From the NCBI GenBank assembly GCA_964572185.1, contig CAZNFI010000021.1, positions 1 through 24,563 of the forward strand: a DNA stretch of 24,563 bases, written 5' to 3'. The notes beneath the pieces were generated by a model, which had not been told where the DNA came from, ran no database searches, and was given only the letters and a program-made list of their open reading frames with translations. A program made the position numbers and the translations under genes. This DNA is from Azophilus sp964572185. GTDB lineage: Bacteria > Pseudomonadota > Gammaproteobacteria > Pseudomonadales > Azotimanducaceae. Below are positions 8,271 through 15,638 of the stretch, piece by piece (position 1 is the stretch's first letter; the number at the start of each line of letters is the position of its first letter).

Positions 8271-9922
8271 AACGGCGACTGTTGCAGATCGCTCGTGTCG
8301 CCGCGCGCCATCGCCTGGATGCGGCGCTGCCGGCCAACGCCGTCATCGCGGGCGAGATTCCGCTGTCGGCGCGCCTGGTGCTGCGCGCCTGGCCCGGCCG
8401 CTGGCTGCCGGCGCGGGGGGCGCGGCCGTCCGTGCGCCTGCGCCGGTTCTTCGAGGAACAGGGCCCGGTGTTCATCAAGTTCGGTCAATTGCTCTCTACC
8501 CGCCGGGACCTGCTGCCCGCCGACTTCGCCGATGAACTGGCGAAGTTGCAGGACCATGTGCCGTCGTTCCCTGGCGAGCAAGCGCAGGCCATCGTCGAGG
8601 ACGCGCTCGGCGATCTGTTCGGGACCCGCATTGCCCAGTTCGATGCCGAGCCTCTGGCATCCGCATCCATTGCCCAGGTACATGGCGCGTTACTCACCGA
8701 CGGTGAAGAGGTAGTGGTGAAAGTGGTTCGGCCGGGGCTGGAACAGGTGATAGGCGATGACCTGGAAGTGCTGATATGGCTGGCCGGCCGGATCGACAGG
8801 CATATCGTGGCCAGCCGGCGGCTGCACCTGCCCGAGGTAGCCCGCGACTATGCCGACGTCGTACTCGGCGAACTGGACATGCTCAGGGAGGCGGCCAACA
8901 CCCAGCGCCTGCGCGACAACTTCGCCGGGTCGCCGCTACTCTACGTGCCGCGCGTCTACCACGACCTGACGCGGCCTGGCGTGCTGGTTCTGGAACGGGT
9001 GAGGGGCGTGCCAATCGGTGACGTGGCGGAACTGCGGGCCCGCGGCACCAATATGCAAACGCTTGCCAACCGGGGTGTCGAGACGTTCTTTACCCAGGTG
9101 TTCGTGCACAACTTCTTTCACGCCGACATGCACCCGGGAAACATCTTCGTCGATGTCGAGGATCCGGAGAACCCGCGCTACATCGCCCTCGACTGCGCCA
9201 TCATCGGCGAGCTGGACAAGCGCGACCAGGATTACCTGGCGCGCAACCTGTTGGCCTTCTTCAACCGCGATTACGAGAAGGTGGCGCGGCTGCATTTCGA
9301 GTCCGGCTGGATTCCGGCGCGCACCGAGCAGCGGGAATTCGAACAGGTGATACGCGAGGTGTGCGATCCGATCTTCGCCAAACCGTTGAGCGAGATATCC
9401 TTCGGACACTTCCTGGTGGAACTGTTCCGCACGGCGGCGCGGTTCGACATGGAGATTCAGCCGCAACTGGTGCTGTTGCAGAAAACGCTGCTTTACGTCG
9501 AGGGTCTGGGGCGCCAGCTGTACCCGCAACTCGACCTGTGGCAGACCGCCAAACCTTTCATGGAGCGGTGGATGCGCGACCGGGTCGGGCCGCTGGCGGT
9601 AGTGCGCGGGTTTGCCGAGCGGGCGCCGGAAATCCTGGAACAACTGCCGCGCCTACCCGATCTCATCATCGATACGGGCCGCCGCATGAGCGGCCTGGAG
9701 AGCACTCTCAAGGAACAGCAGGCGAGCGTGCGGCAACTCGAAGAGTCGCTGGCGCGGCTGCACCGGGGGCGGCGTCGGCGGCGCCTGTCCGGGGCGGCAC
9801 TGATGGGCGTGGCCATGGTGCTGCTGTGGGAACCGGCCATGCAGGCTTCGGCGCAGGGGCTCGGTGCCGCTGCCGGGCTGTTGAGCGCGGCGCTGGGCTC
9901 CTACCTGCTGGTCAAGGCCTGA
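8267..9922 (+). CDS. ubiB: UbiB, atypical kinase/ATPase of ubiquinone biosynthesis
   Basis: This is a membrane-anchored UbiB/COQ8-family protein whose ATPase activity supports ubiquinone synthesis, perhaps by extracting lipid precursors. In its 551 residues one sees the inhibitory KxGQ motif (K71-F-G-Q74 in FIKFGQLLSTRRDLLP), the A-rich loop ASASIAQVH (131-139), the nucleotide-binding Lys (VVVKVVRPG, about 152), catalytic-loop HADMHPGN (285-292) and metal-binding Asp309 in ALDCAIIGEL. The long SFGHFLVELFRTAARF and QPQLVLLQKTLLYVEGLGRQLYPQLDLW segments are diagnostic. Two C-terminal hydrophobic helices (about 505-550) anchor it. The Gly expected two residues after Asp309 is Ala311 (see findings). 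It overlaps ubiJ by 4 nt. Confidence 0.96.
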   Translation: MKRRLLQIARVAARHRLDAALPANAVIAGEIPLSARLVLRAWPGRWLPARGARPSVRLRRFFEEQGPVFIKFGQLLSTRRDLLPADFADELAKLQDHVPSFPGEQAQAIVEDALGDLFGTRIAQFDAEPLASASIAQVHGALLTDGEEVVVKVVRPGLEQVIGDDLEVLIWLAGRIDRHIVASRRLHLPEVARDYADVVLGELDMLREAANTQRLRDNFAGSPLLYVPRVYHDLTRPGVLVLERVRGVPIGDVAELRARGTNMQTLANRGVETFFTQVFVHNFFHADMHPGNIFVDVEDPENPRYIALDCAIIGELDKRDQDYLARNLLAFFNRDYEKVARLHFESGWIPARTEQREFEQVIREVCDPIFAKPLSEISFGHFLVELFRTAARFDMEIQPQLVLLQKTLLYVEGLGRQLYPQLDLWQTAKPFMERWMRDRVGPLAVVRGFAERAPEILEQLPRLPDLIIDTGRRMSGLESTLKEQQASVRQLEESLARLHRGRRRRRLSGAALMGVAMVLLWEPAMQASAQGLGAAAGLLSAALGSYLLVKA

Positions 9923-10002
9923 CAAGGCGCCGCTGTCAAGGCCGCGGCCGGGGGCAATCGAGCCCGGTGGCCGCCGCTTCGCGAGGGGCCACGCGCAGGA
10001 TG

Positions 10003-10033
10003 CCCAACACGCTTATCCCAACACGCCTATAAT
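10003..10033 (+). promoter_or_regulatory. Candidate tatABC promoter carrying a 14-bp direct repeat
   Basis: A perfect -10 TATAAT stands at 10028-10033 in the 260-nt gap between ubiB and tatA. No good -35 is seen at 16-18 nt. The sequence CCCAACACGCTTAT (10003-10016) is repeated head-to-tail as CCCAACACGCCTAT (10017-10030; 13 of 14 identical), and the second copy runs into the -10 box. The rest of the gap, apart from an AAGGAGG ribosome site at 10171-10177, shows nothing convincing. Confidence 0.45.
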
Positions 10034-10182
10034 GAGGGCTGGCGGCGGCAACACCGGCACAGTGGCACATGTACATGGCGTCACCGGGCCGGCCGCACAA
10101 CAGCGCGGTCACGCAGGTGCGCGGCCGCACAGGCGTGCAGACAGCGATTCCGCCGACAATGTAGCTGCTCAAGGAGGCTGCC

Positions 10183-10434
10183 ATGCCTGGAGGATTCGGG
10201 CTCACTGAACTACTGGTCGTGCTGGCCATTGTCCTGCTGATTTTCGGGCCGCGGCGGCTCAAGAGCATCGGTTCCGACCTCGGAAACGCGATCAAGGGTT
10301 TCCGCAAGGCGGTGACCGATGACGAGGCCAAGGCCCGCACCGAAACCGACCCCGATGTCATCGAAGGCAAGGTTGCCGGTCAGGAGACCGAGACCAAACA
10401 GGACGCCCACGCGAAACAGGACACCCATGTTTGA
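10183..10434 (+). CDS. tatA: TatA, twin-arginine translocase pore-forming subunit
   Basis: This is the small protein that oligomerises in the inner membrane to let folded Tat substrates across. The 83-residue product has a short N-terminal transmembrane helix (GLTELLVVLAIVLLIF), the FGP hinge (about 22-24), the amphipathic helix PRRLKSIGSDLGNAIKGFRKA and a charged, disordered tail rich in Asp, Glu, Lys and Thr. An excellent ribosome site, AAGGAGG at 10171-10177, lies 5 nt before the ATG. The end overlaps tatB by 8 nt. Confidence 0.96.
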   Translation: MPGGFGLTELLVVLAIVLLIFGPRRLKSIGSDLGNAIKGFRKAVTDDEAKARTETDPDVIEGKVAGQETETKQDAHAKQDTHV

Positions 10435-10828
10435 TATCGGCTTTCCGGAGCTGGTGCTGGTGGCCATCGTCGGACTGCTGGTCATCGGCCCGGAGCGCCT
10501 GCCCGAGGCATTGCGTACGCTGGGTCTGTGGCTCGGCCGCATGCGCCGCAGCTTCGCGAGCGTGAAGGCCGAGATCGAGAAAGAGATCGGCATGGACGAC
10601 GTGCGCAAACAGCTGCACAACGAAGCGGTCATGGAAGAAATGAAACGTATCGAACAGGAAGTAAAGGCCACCGCCAGCGCCGGCGAGCAGGCCGCGCAGG
10701 CTGCAACGATTCACCAGGCCGAATCCGACCCGTTGCAGGAGCGCCCGGCCGAGCCGCTGCAGGGCCCGCCGATGGAATCCGAATCCACCCCCGAGCCCGA
10801 ACGGGCGGCCCGTAGCGATACCGGATAG
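10427..10828 (+). CDS. tatB: TatB, twin-arginine translocase receptor subunit
   Basis: TatB forms the substrate-receptor complex with TatC. The 133-residue product starts MFDIGFPELVLVAIVGLLVIGPERLPEA, the standard TatB N-terminus with a transmembrane helix, the GPERLP hinge and then the amphipathic helix LRTLGLWLGRMRRSFASVKAE. The middle (about 45-85) is helical and highly charged, and the tail is Pro/Glu-rich. Longer upstream in-frame starts exist but would run through tatA, so ATG 10427, inside the tatA 3' end, is used. It is shorter than E. coli TatB (171 residues), the difference being in the variable tail. Confidence 0.95.
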   Translation: MFDIGFPELVLVAIVGLLVIGPERLPEALRTLGLWLGRMRRSFASVKAEIEKEIGMDDVRKQLHNEAVMEEMKRIEQEVKATASAGEQAAQAATIHQAESDPLQERPAEPLQGPPMESESTPEPERAARSDTG

Positions 10829-10836
10829 CGGGGAAC

Positions 10837-11643
10837 ATGGCCGCCCCCGAAGCCGACCGCCAGGAGCACGGCAACCCGTCCTCCGAAGACGATGCACACG
10901 CGCACGATGCCCTGGTCGACAGCGCCGAGATGCCGTTCATGGCGCATGTCATCGAGCTCAGGCAGCGCATTCTGCGCGCGCTGGTGGCGGTGTTCGTCCT
11001 GTTCCTGCCCATCTACTATTTCGCCAACGACCTATACGCTCTGGTGGCCGCACCGCTGATGGCGCACCTGCCGGACGGCGGCAACATGATTGCCACCGAG
11101 GTGGCGACTCCGTTCCTGACCCCGTTCAAGCTGGCCATCTATGCGGCCGTCTTCGTCGGCATGCCGGTGCTGCTGCACCAGGCCTGGTCGTTCGTGGCGC
11201 CGGGCCTGTACAAGCACGAGAAGCGCCTCGCCCGGCCGCTGCTGGTGTCCAGCGTGATGCTTTTCTACCTGGGCATGGCGTTCGCCTATTTCCTGGTGTT
11301 CCCCCTGGTGTTCGGGTTCATGGCCAGCGTGACGCCGGTCGGCGTGACCATGATGACCGACATCAATCGCTATCTGGATTTCGTGCTGACCATGTTCTTT
11401 GCTTTCGGTTTCGCCTTCGAGATACCGATTGCAACCCTGCTGCTGGTCTGGTCCGGCATCAGTACCGCCGACAGCATCGCCAACAAGCGTCCCTATGTCA
11501 TCGTCGGCTGCTTCATCGGCGGCATGCTGCTGACGCCCCCGGATGTCATCTCGCAGTTGCTGCTGGCGCTACCGACCTGGCTGCTGTTCGAGGTCGGCAT
11601 CCTGTTCGCGCGCGTTGCCGAGCGGCGCGGCGAAGCCCCCTGA
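10837..11643 (+). CDS. tatC: TatC, twin-arginine translocase core subunit
   Basis: TatC is the polytopic membrane protein that binds the twin-arginine signal peptide. The 268-residue product has an N-terminal hydrophilic extension of about 30 residues and then MAHVIELRQRILRAL, the usual first helix of the fold. Next come the EVATPFLTPFKLAIY loop/helix, WSFVAPGLYKHEKR, a transmembrane segment FYLGMAFAYFLVFPLVFGFM, the DINRYLDFVLTMFFAFGFAFEIP block and C-terminal ANKRPYVIVGCFIGGMLLTPPDVISQ. Six transmembrane helices are expected. A GGGGA at 10830-10834 precedes the ATG. The last 75 nt overlap a small antisense frame of the recombinase-like island. Confidence 0.97.
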   Translation: MAAPEADRQEHGNPSSEDDAHAHDALVDSAEMPFMAHVIELRQRILRALVAVFVLFLPIYYFANDLYALVAAPLMAHLPDGGNMIATEVATPFLTPFKLAIYAAVFVGMPVLLHQAWSFVAPGLYKHEKRLARPLLVSSVMLFYLGMAFAYFLVFPLVFGFMASVTPVGVTMMTDINRYLDFVLTMFFAFGFAFEIPIATLLLVWSGISTADSIANKRPYVIVGCFIGGMLLTPPDVISQLLLALPTWLLFEVGILFARVAERRGEAP

Positions 11644-11880
11644 CGCCGGCGAACCCGTTCCCGCGTCGACAGGCCGTTGCGAATGGCCCGACATCTCGCG
11701 GCGGATGTCCTGCATTGCCGCCACGGCCGTTTCCGCGCTTGTCGGGCAGTTGCTGTCGCCGCGAGCCTGGCACCAATCGCTGAACACCTGCCAACGCAGG
11801 AAATGGTTCTGCCGCGTTTCGTCCCGCAGGGCGCGGCTGCGGACGCCGGTAAACTCGGGTAGGCAGGAAACCCAAGGCAC
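11569..11880 (-). CDS. Truncated recombinase-like ORF with a core-binding motif
   Basis: A 103-residue frame whose GTG start overlaps the stop of the upstream 476-residue frame (TAGTG), so the two look translationally coupled. Residues 20-62 (ETRQNHFLRWQVFSDWCQAR onward) carry W30-x2-F33-x2-W36-C37 and, ten residues after W36, P46-x-S-x-E-T51. The same pattern with the same spacing occurs in the upstream protein (W195, F198, W201-C202, P211 to T216). This resembles the N-terminal SAM-like core-binding domain of tyrosine recombinases. Beyond about residue 65 there is no recognisable domain, and the frame runs antisense into the end of tatC. It is probably a remnant; whether it is expressed is unknown. 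Confidence 0.4.
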   Translation of the reverse strand: MPWVSCLPEFTGVRSRALRDETRQNHFLRWQVFSDWCQARGDSNCPTSAETAVAAMQDIRREMSGHSQRPVDAGTGSPASGGFAAPLGNAREQDADLEQQPGR

Positions 11881-13310
11881 TACCGGGCCGTGCTGCCCGC
11901 CTGAAGTGGTTCTTCGCCGGCATGCAAGTCCACTCGTCGCTCGATGTTGGCCGGGCCGGCGACGGGGCCGGCCGATGTCTGTATGGACGTTGACCCTGCG
12001 GGCGGGCGTGTGCCCGTAGTAGGGGGCAGGGTGGCCTTCGTGCCAAACATGCCCGTCGAATGGTCCGCGTGATGGCGGGTGCGGTCAGCCATCTGTTTCA
12101 ATAGTGAAACGCGCCTTTTCACATGCGTGAGGCTGATCGAAAATACGCGGTCGCCCCCTCCGGAGGCGTCGCGGTGGGCCTGGAGGTCGCTAAGGGTTTG
12201 AGCAGAAATGCTGATGGTCTCTGTGGCGGCGGAGTAAGGAGCAATGCAGGAAATGCGCGCTGTGTCGTCGCTGCATGGGGTCACGGACTCCCATGTCAGG
12301 TCCGCGACCTGTCGGAAGGTCAACCTCGCTTCGGTGATCAATGCGTACATGGCGATATCCGCGAGCCCTCGACGCCGAGCGGTTTCGCTAGTCTCCCAAC
12401 CACGGCCGTGCCGTCGACGCTGGGTCGCGACCGCTCGAGCCGCCTCGATCGAAGGGGGTGCAGTGGCCGGTGCGAAAGAGACCTGCAAGTGCCCAGGAAC
12501 CGCCTCCTGTTGGTGCGGGGAAGGCCGGGTGCGTTCGATTTTGACAGCTCTGCCGGGATCAGGTAACAGGCCCTTGCGGTGCGTGTGCGAAATCGCATTC
12601 CGATACACCCTGAGCGTCGCTCGGGAACAAGTCGACGCGCAATCGCGCAGATAGCTGGCAACCGTCTCGCCGCTCGCGGGCCAGGACGATTGCTGGTGAT
12701 TGCGGCACCAGCGCTCGAATTGGCGCCATGCATCGGTGTAGCAAGGACTCGGGGCGGGCTTGCAAGGGCTCGCGGATGCAGTCGCAGGTTGGGGTGAGTT
12801 CGGTGCTGGGCCGCCGCGGGGGCCGTGCGGCCGCCGACCCCCGCTCGACCCTGGCGAATCGATGGGCGATGCGATTTCGGTCGCGGATTCACCGGCGCCG
12901 GCATCGTCACCACCCAGGCGTATCGGTACACCCTCTTCAAGGAATTTCGCGACGTCGATGATCCGCCGGTTGGTCAATGGCAGGCCGAAGCGCCGTTCCG
13001 GCGCCAGCGCCAACTCGATGAGGCGCGCCTTGTCCCGGTGCCGGGACTGTGCGATCGAATCGAGAAATCGTACGTATCCGCCATCAAACTCGGCTGCGGC
13101 CTCGGGGTTCCGCGAAGTGGCTTCCCGCACGTTTTGCAGGTCGCCACGCGCATCGTCAAGATTCCAGACGACGACCTTGCGTTGCCGGACCCCGACGAGG
13201 AACCCGCCGGGGCTCGGATGTTCAGCCTGCCGGGCTGCCCTGGCCCATTGTTCGAAACTGGCGAACTCGGCCGCACTTGGGTGCAGGTTCAGTGCGTCGT
13301 TCCATGGCAT
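11880..13310 (-). CDS. Tyrosine-recombinase-like protein lacking a recognisable catalytic C-terminus
   Basis: A 476-residue frame in three parts. Residues 1-135 (from MPWNDALNLHPSAAEF) are a compact-looking domain that is not recognised. Residues about 140-190 are a Ser/Pro/Gly-rich linker. Residues 190-255 (YTDAWRQFERWC, PASGETVASYLRD, ATLRVYRNAISHTHRKG) resemble the SAM-like core-binding domain of phage-type integrases. Residues 310-345 (RRRGLADIAMYALITEARL, then TFRQVADLTWESV) look like the start of the catalytic domain, but the first catalytic Arg position, nine before the Trp, appears to be Thr331. No later HxxR or Tyr motif follows; the last 70 residues are low-complexity. Codon use is more mixed than in neighbours (for example TTA and AGA codons), consistent with transfer. 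It could be a decayed integrase or a DNA-binding derivative. The ATG at 13310 has only a weak AGGG upstream. Confidence 0.55.
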   Translation of the reverse strand: MPWNDALNLHPSAAEFASFEQWARAARQAEHPSPGGFLVGVRQRKVVVWNLDDARGDLQNVREATSRNPEAAAEFDGGYVRFLDSIAQSRHRDKARLIELALAPERRFGLPLTNRRIIDVAKFLEEGVPIRLGGDDAGAGESATEIASPIDSPGSSGGRRPHGPRGGPAPNSPQPATASASPCKPAPSPCYTDAWRQFERWCRNHQQSSWPASGETVASYLRDCASTCSRATLRVYRNAISHTHRKGLLPDPGRAVKIERTRPSPHQQEAVPGHLQVSFAPATAPPSIEAARAVATQRRRHGRGWETSETARRRGLADIAMYALITEARLTFRQVADLTWESVTPCSDDTARISCIAPYSAATETISISAQTLSDLQAHRDASGGGDRVFSISLTHVKRRVSLLKQMADRTRHHADHSTGMFGTKATLPPTTGTRPPAGSTSIQTSAGPVAGPANIERRVDLHAGEEPLQAGSTAR

Positions 13311-13401
13311 GACCGTGCCCTAACCCGACCTGTTCATGAATAAACTACTGCGGTCGTCAATAGCAGCGAAATCACTGGCCGTGCTCCCGCCGCGTGCTCA
13401 A

Positions 13402-13443
13402 CGTGCTGTTAGCACGGTAAGTGCGCGCTCTTGCTCCGCGCAC
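13402..13443. promoter_or_regulatory. Two adjacent perfect hairpins between dtd and the recombinase-like gene
   Basis: CGTGCT (13402-13407) and AGCACG (13411-13416) pair around a GTT loop. GTGCGCG (13421-13427) and CGCGCAC (13437-13443) pair around a 9-nt loop. The pentamer GTGCT also recurs several times nearby (13380-13450). No T-run follows on either strand, so terminators are unlikely. The spacer 13311-13582 otherwise holds only a TTGACG-like -35 on the minus strand without a good -10. Confidence 0.45.
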
Positions 13444-13582
13444 CCAGTGCTTTCACTACTCTTGCCAGCCTCGCTACGTTCAATCATGAATGTGTCGGCC
13501 TGAAGTAAAGGAAGGATGTTTGACTGCGGGTATGCACGTTAGTTCTGTCAACGGCGTCTTTGGCGAACTCGAGTGTGAATTC

Positions 13583-14038
13583 CTACGGCGCGGGCTCGTG
13601 GGTTCGCTCGAGCAGAAACGTTGCCGGTCCGTCGTTGACCAGTGCGACCTGCATGGTGGCTCCGAAGTGTCCGGTCTGTACGTCCGTGCATCGACCTCTC
13701 AGTGTTTCCGCGTACAGTTCATAGAGCTGCCGCGCCTGCTCGGGCGGGGCGGCGCGGCTGAATCCGGGGCGCCGGCCGCGGCTGGTGTCGGCGGCCAGGG
13801 TGAATTGGGAGACCACCAGAACGGATGCGCCTACATCGAGCACCGAGCGGTTCATGGGCTTGTGCTCATCGGGAAATATGCGCAGCCCGAGGGTTTTGTC
13901 GGCGAGCCAGCGCACCTGTTCCGGCCCATCGTCGGGAAATACCGCGACGAACGCCAGCAGGCCGTTGCCGATCTCGGCCACCATCGACGAATCGACCGAG
14001 ACAGCGGCGCTCGACACCCGCTGCAGCAATACCCTCAA
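13583..14038 (-). CDS. dtd: Dtd, D-aminoacyl-tRNA deacylase
   Basis: This is a homodimeric proofreading enzyme that hydrolyses D-aminoacyl-tRNA (and glycyl-tRNA-Ala), preventing D-residues entering protein. The 151-residue product opens MRVLLQRVSSAAVSVD and has VSQFTLAADTSRGRRPGFSRAA, whose SQFTL (77-81) is a family signature, and the cross-subunit Gly-cis-Pro motif NDGP (135-138). The usual V after GP is A here. The start is inferred to be TTG at 14038, since the frame has no ATG there and this gives the exact family N-terminus; a GAG at about 10 nt may serve as ribosome site. The recombinase-like gene lies downstream on the same strand. Confidence 0.93.
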   Translation of the reverse strand: MRVLLQRVSSAAVSVDSSMVAEIGNGLLAFVAVFPDDGPEQVRWLADKTLGLRIFPDEHKPMNRSVLDVGASVLVVSQFTLAADTSRGRRPGFSRAAPPEQARQLYELYAETLRGRCTDVQTGHFGATMQVALVNDGPATFLLERTHEPAP

Positions 14039-14089
14039 TGCAGGCTCGACCCGCTGGCTTGAACCGACCCATGCAGGCCGCCGGATTCG

Positions 14090-14118
14090 TTGCGTGGACC
14101 CCGGTCTGGCACTACACT
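14090..14118 (+). promoter_or_regulatory. Candidate sigma-70 promoter for the PP-loop/tusA pair
   Basis: TTGCGT (14090-14095), a 17-nt spacer and TACACT (14113-14118) give 3/6 and 4/6 matches with ideal spacing, in the gap between divergent dtd and the PP-loop gene. The leader would be about 206 nt long and very GC-rich (14130-14180); no riboswitch class is recognised in it. Confidence 0.3.
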
Positions 14119-14331
14119 GCGCGGCCCGCTGCCGACGCGGCGCCGCGGCGCGCCGTTACTGCGCCGGCTGGCGGGAGTTGATGCGGCCCGGTTGCGCTGC
14201 TTGCGTGGCGATGCGAAGGTTTCGCCGGGCGATGCAGATGCAATGGTGTGGCGAGAAGACGGCTGGCGGTAGCGACCATGTTTCGTATGCAACACTTGAC
14301 TGGCGATCGAAAGGCCTAGCGGGCGGCGATT

Positions 14332-15381
14332 ATGGCGGAACCGATCAAGGCTGTCGCGCTCATCTCCGGGGGCCTCGATTCCATGCTCGCCGCCAAGGTG
14401 GTGATGGAACAGGGCGTGCACGTCGAGGGCATCAACTTCTTCACCGGCTTCTGCGTCGAGGGCCATACGCACGCGATCCGCAACAGGCATCGGGCCCGGC
14501 CCAAGCGCAACAACGCGCTGTGGGTGGCCGAACAGCTCGGCATCAAGCTGCACATCATCGATGTCATCGAGGAATACAAGAAGGTGCTGCTTGAGCCGAA
14601 GCACGGTTACGGGCGCAACCTCAATCCCTGTCTCGACTGCAAGATATTCATGGTCGGCAAGGCATTGGCCTGGTCTTTCATGGAAGAGCACGGTTTCGAC
14701 TTCGTCATTACCGGCGAGGTGATCGGCCAGCGCCCCAAGAGCCAACGGCGCGACACCATGAGCGTCATTGCCCGGGAGTCGGGCGCCGATGACCGCCTGT
14801 TGCGCCCGCTGTGCGCTCGCAACCTGCCGCCGACACTGCCTGAGCGGGAAGGCTGGGTAAACCGGAACGACCTGTTCGGCTTCGAGGGACGCAACCGCAA
14901 GCCGCAGATGGCGCTGGCCACAAAGTTCGGCTTCACCGATTGGGCGCAACCCGCAGGCGGCTGTTGTTTCCTGACCGATGAGCAGTATTCGCGCAAGCTC
15001 GCCGACCTGTGGGACAGCCGCGGCAGCCGGGAATACGAACTCGACGACATCATGCTGCTGAAGGTCGGCCGCCACATACGCCCGGCGTCCCACTTCAAGC
15101 TCATCGTCGGGCGCGAGGAAGGCGAGAACGCTTACCTGGAGGGTTACCGGCGGCAGTTCATCGCGCTGCGGCCGACCAGCCACAAGGGCCCGCTGTGCCT
15201 GATCGACGGCGATCCGGGCGACGCGGACGTGCGCCTGGCCGCTCGCGTGCTGGCTCGCTACAGCCAGGGGCGCACGGCGCCCAGCGTGACCGTGGTCGCT
15301 GACGATCCGCACGGAGTCAGCACGGAGTTTTCAGTATCGCCCATGCTGCCTTCGGAGATTCCTCCCGCGTGGCACGTATGA
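14332..15381 (+). CDS. PP-loop tRNA-thiolation-like enzyme (ThiI/MnmA-related)
   Basis: This 349-residue protein has an N-terminal PP-loop ATP-pyrophosphatase domain: SGGLDS at residues 12-17 in VALISGGLDSMLAAKVV is the nucleotide loop used by enzymes that adenylate a tRNA base before sulfur insertion. It also shows NPCLDCK (C100-x2-C103), VITGEVIGQRPKSQ (about 126-139) and AGGCC (C211, C212). A CxxC plus a distal Cys is the ligand pattern of [4Fe-4S] tRNA thiolases of the TtuA type, so an iron-sulfur mechanism is plausible; this is inference. Homologues are often annotated as tRNA (5-methylaminomethyl-2-thiouridylate)-methyltransferase, but the target base is not known to me. The C-terminal third (about 240-349) is distinct from MnmA. 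Its stop overlaps the TusA-like gene as ATGA, a strong hint that they share a sulfur relay. The ribosome site is weak. Confidence 0.75.
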   Translation: MAEPIKAVALISGGLDSMLAAKVVMEQGVHVEGINFFTGFCVEGHTHAIRNRHRARPKRNNALWVAEQLGIKLHIIDVIEEYKKVLLEPKHGYGRNLNPCLDCKIFMVGKALAWSFMEEHGFDFVITGEVIGQRPKSQRRDTMSVIARESGADDRLLRPLCARNLPPTLPEREGWVNRNDLFGFEGRNRKPQMALATKFGFTDWAQPAGGCCFLTDEQYSRKLADLWDSRGSREYELDDIMLLKVGRHIRPASHFKLIVGREEGENAYLEGYRRQFIALRPTSHKGPLCLIDGDPGDADVRLAARVLARYSQGRTAPSVTVVADDPHGVSTEFSVSPMLPSEIPPAWHV

Positions 15382-15632
15382 GTGCCGACGCACCGCAAAT
15401 GCCCCTTGAAACCTTGGATGCTCGGGGGTTACTGTGTCCGCTTCCCGTTATCAGGACCCAGGATCGGATTGCGGTCTTGCGTCCGGGAACCTTGCTGGAC
15501 GTATTCGCCACCGACCCGGGGACGTTGCAGGACATACCGGCCTGGTGTCGCGTGCACGGTCACGAGGTGGTGGAGTCGGAACGGCAAGGGCGCGAAATTC
15601 GCATTCGCGTAAAGGTACTAAGCGGTTCATAG
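15378..15632 (+). CDS. TusA-family sulfur carrier protein
   Basis: An 84-residue TusA/SirA/YeeD-type protein that carries a persulfide on the Cys of a CP motif. Here this is C20-P21 in LDARGLLCPLPVIRTQD, followed by LRPGTLLDVFATDPGTLQDIPAWCRVHGHE, a good match to the family fold. The ATG at 15378 overlaps the stop of the PP-loop gene by 4 nt; an in-frame GTG at 15369 is a less likely start. Because of the coupling it probably hands sulfur to that enzyme rather than to TusBCD. The name tusA is withheld, as the genuine tusA may lie elsewhere in the genome. Confidence 0.88.
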   Translation: MSADAPQMPLETLDARGLLCPLPVIRTQDRIAVLRPGTLLDVFATDPGTLQDIPAWCRVHGHEVVESERQGREIRIRVKVLSGS

Positions 15633-15638
15633 GAGCAA

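Noticed and set aside
6842..8683. 613-codon minus-strand frame across ubiE, ubiJ and ubiB
   Set aside because: Its length comes from high GC and few stop codons on the opposite strand; the plus-strand genes are well supported and overlapping, and the antisense product is low-complexity Arg/Ser/Ala.
10069..10164. 31-codon ORF upstream of tatA
   Set aside because: It has no ribosome site, biased composition and no sign of homology; it is probably part of the tatA leader.
12095..12110. GTTTCA-ATAG-TGAAAC inverted repeat
   Set aside because: It lies inside the recombinase-like coding frame, is short, and has no T-run or promoter context; likely chance.
13386..13420. Possible integron attC site (GCTAAC...GTTGAGC on the minus strand)
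   Set aside because: Only one imperfect core-like pair is seen, without the full attC layout, and the nearby protein is not an integron integrase.
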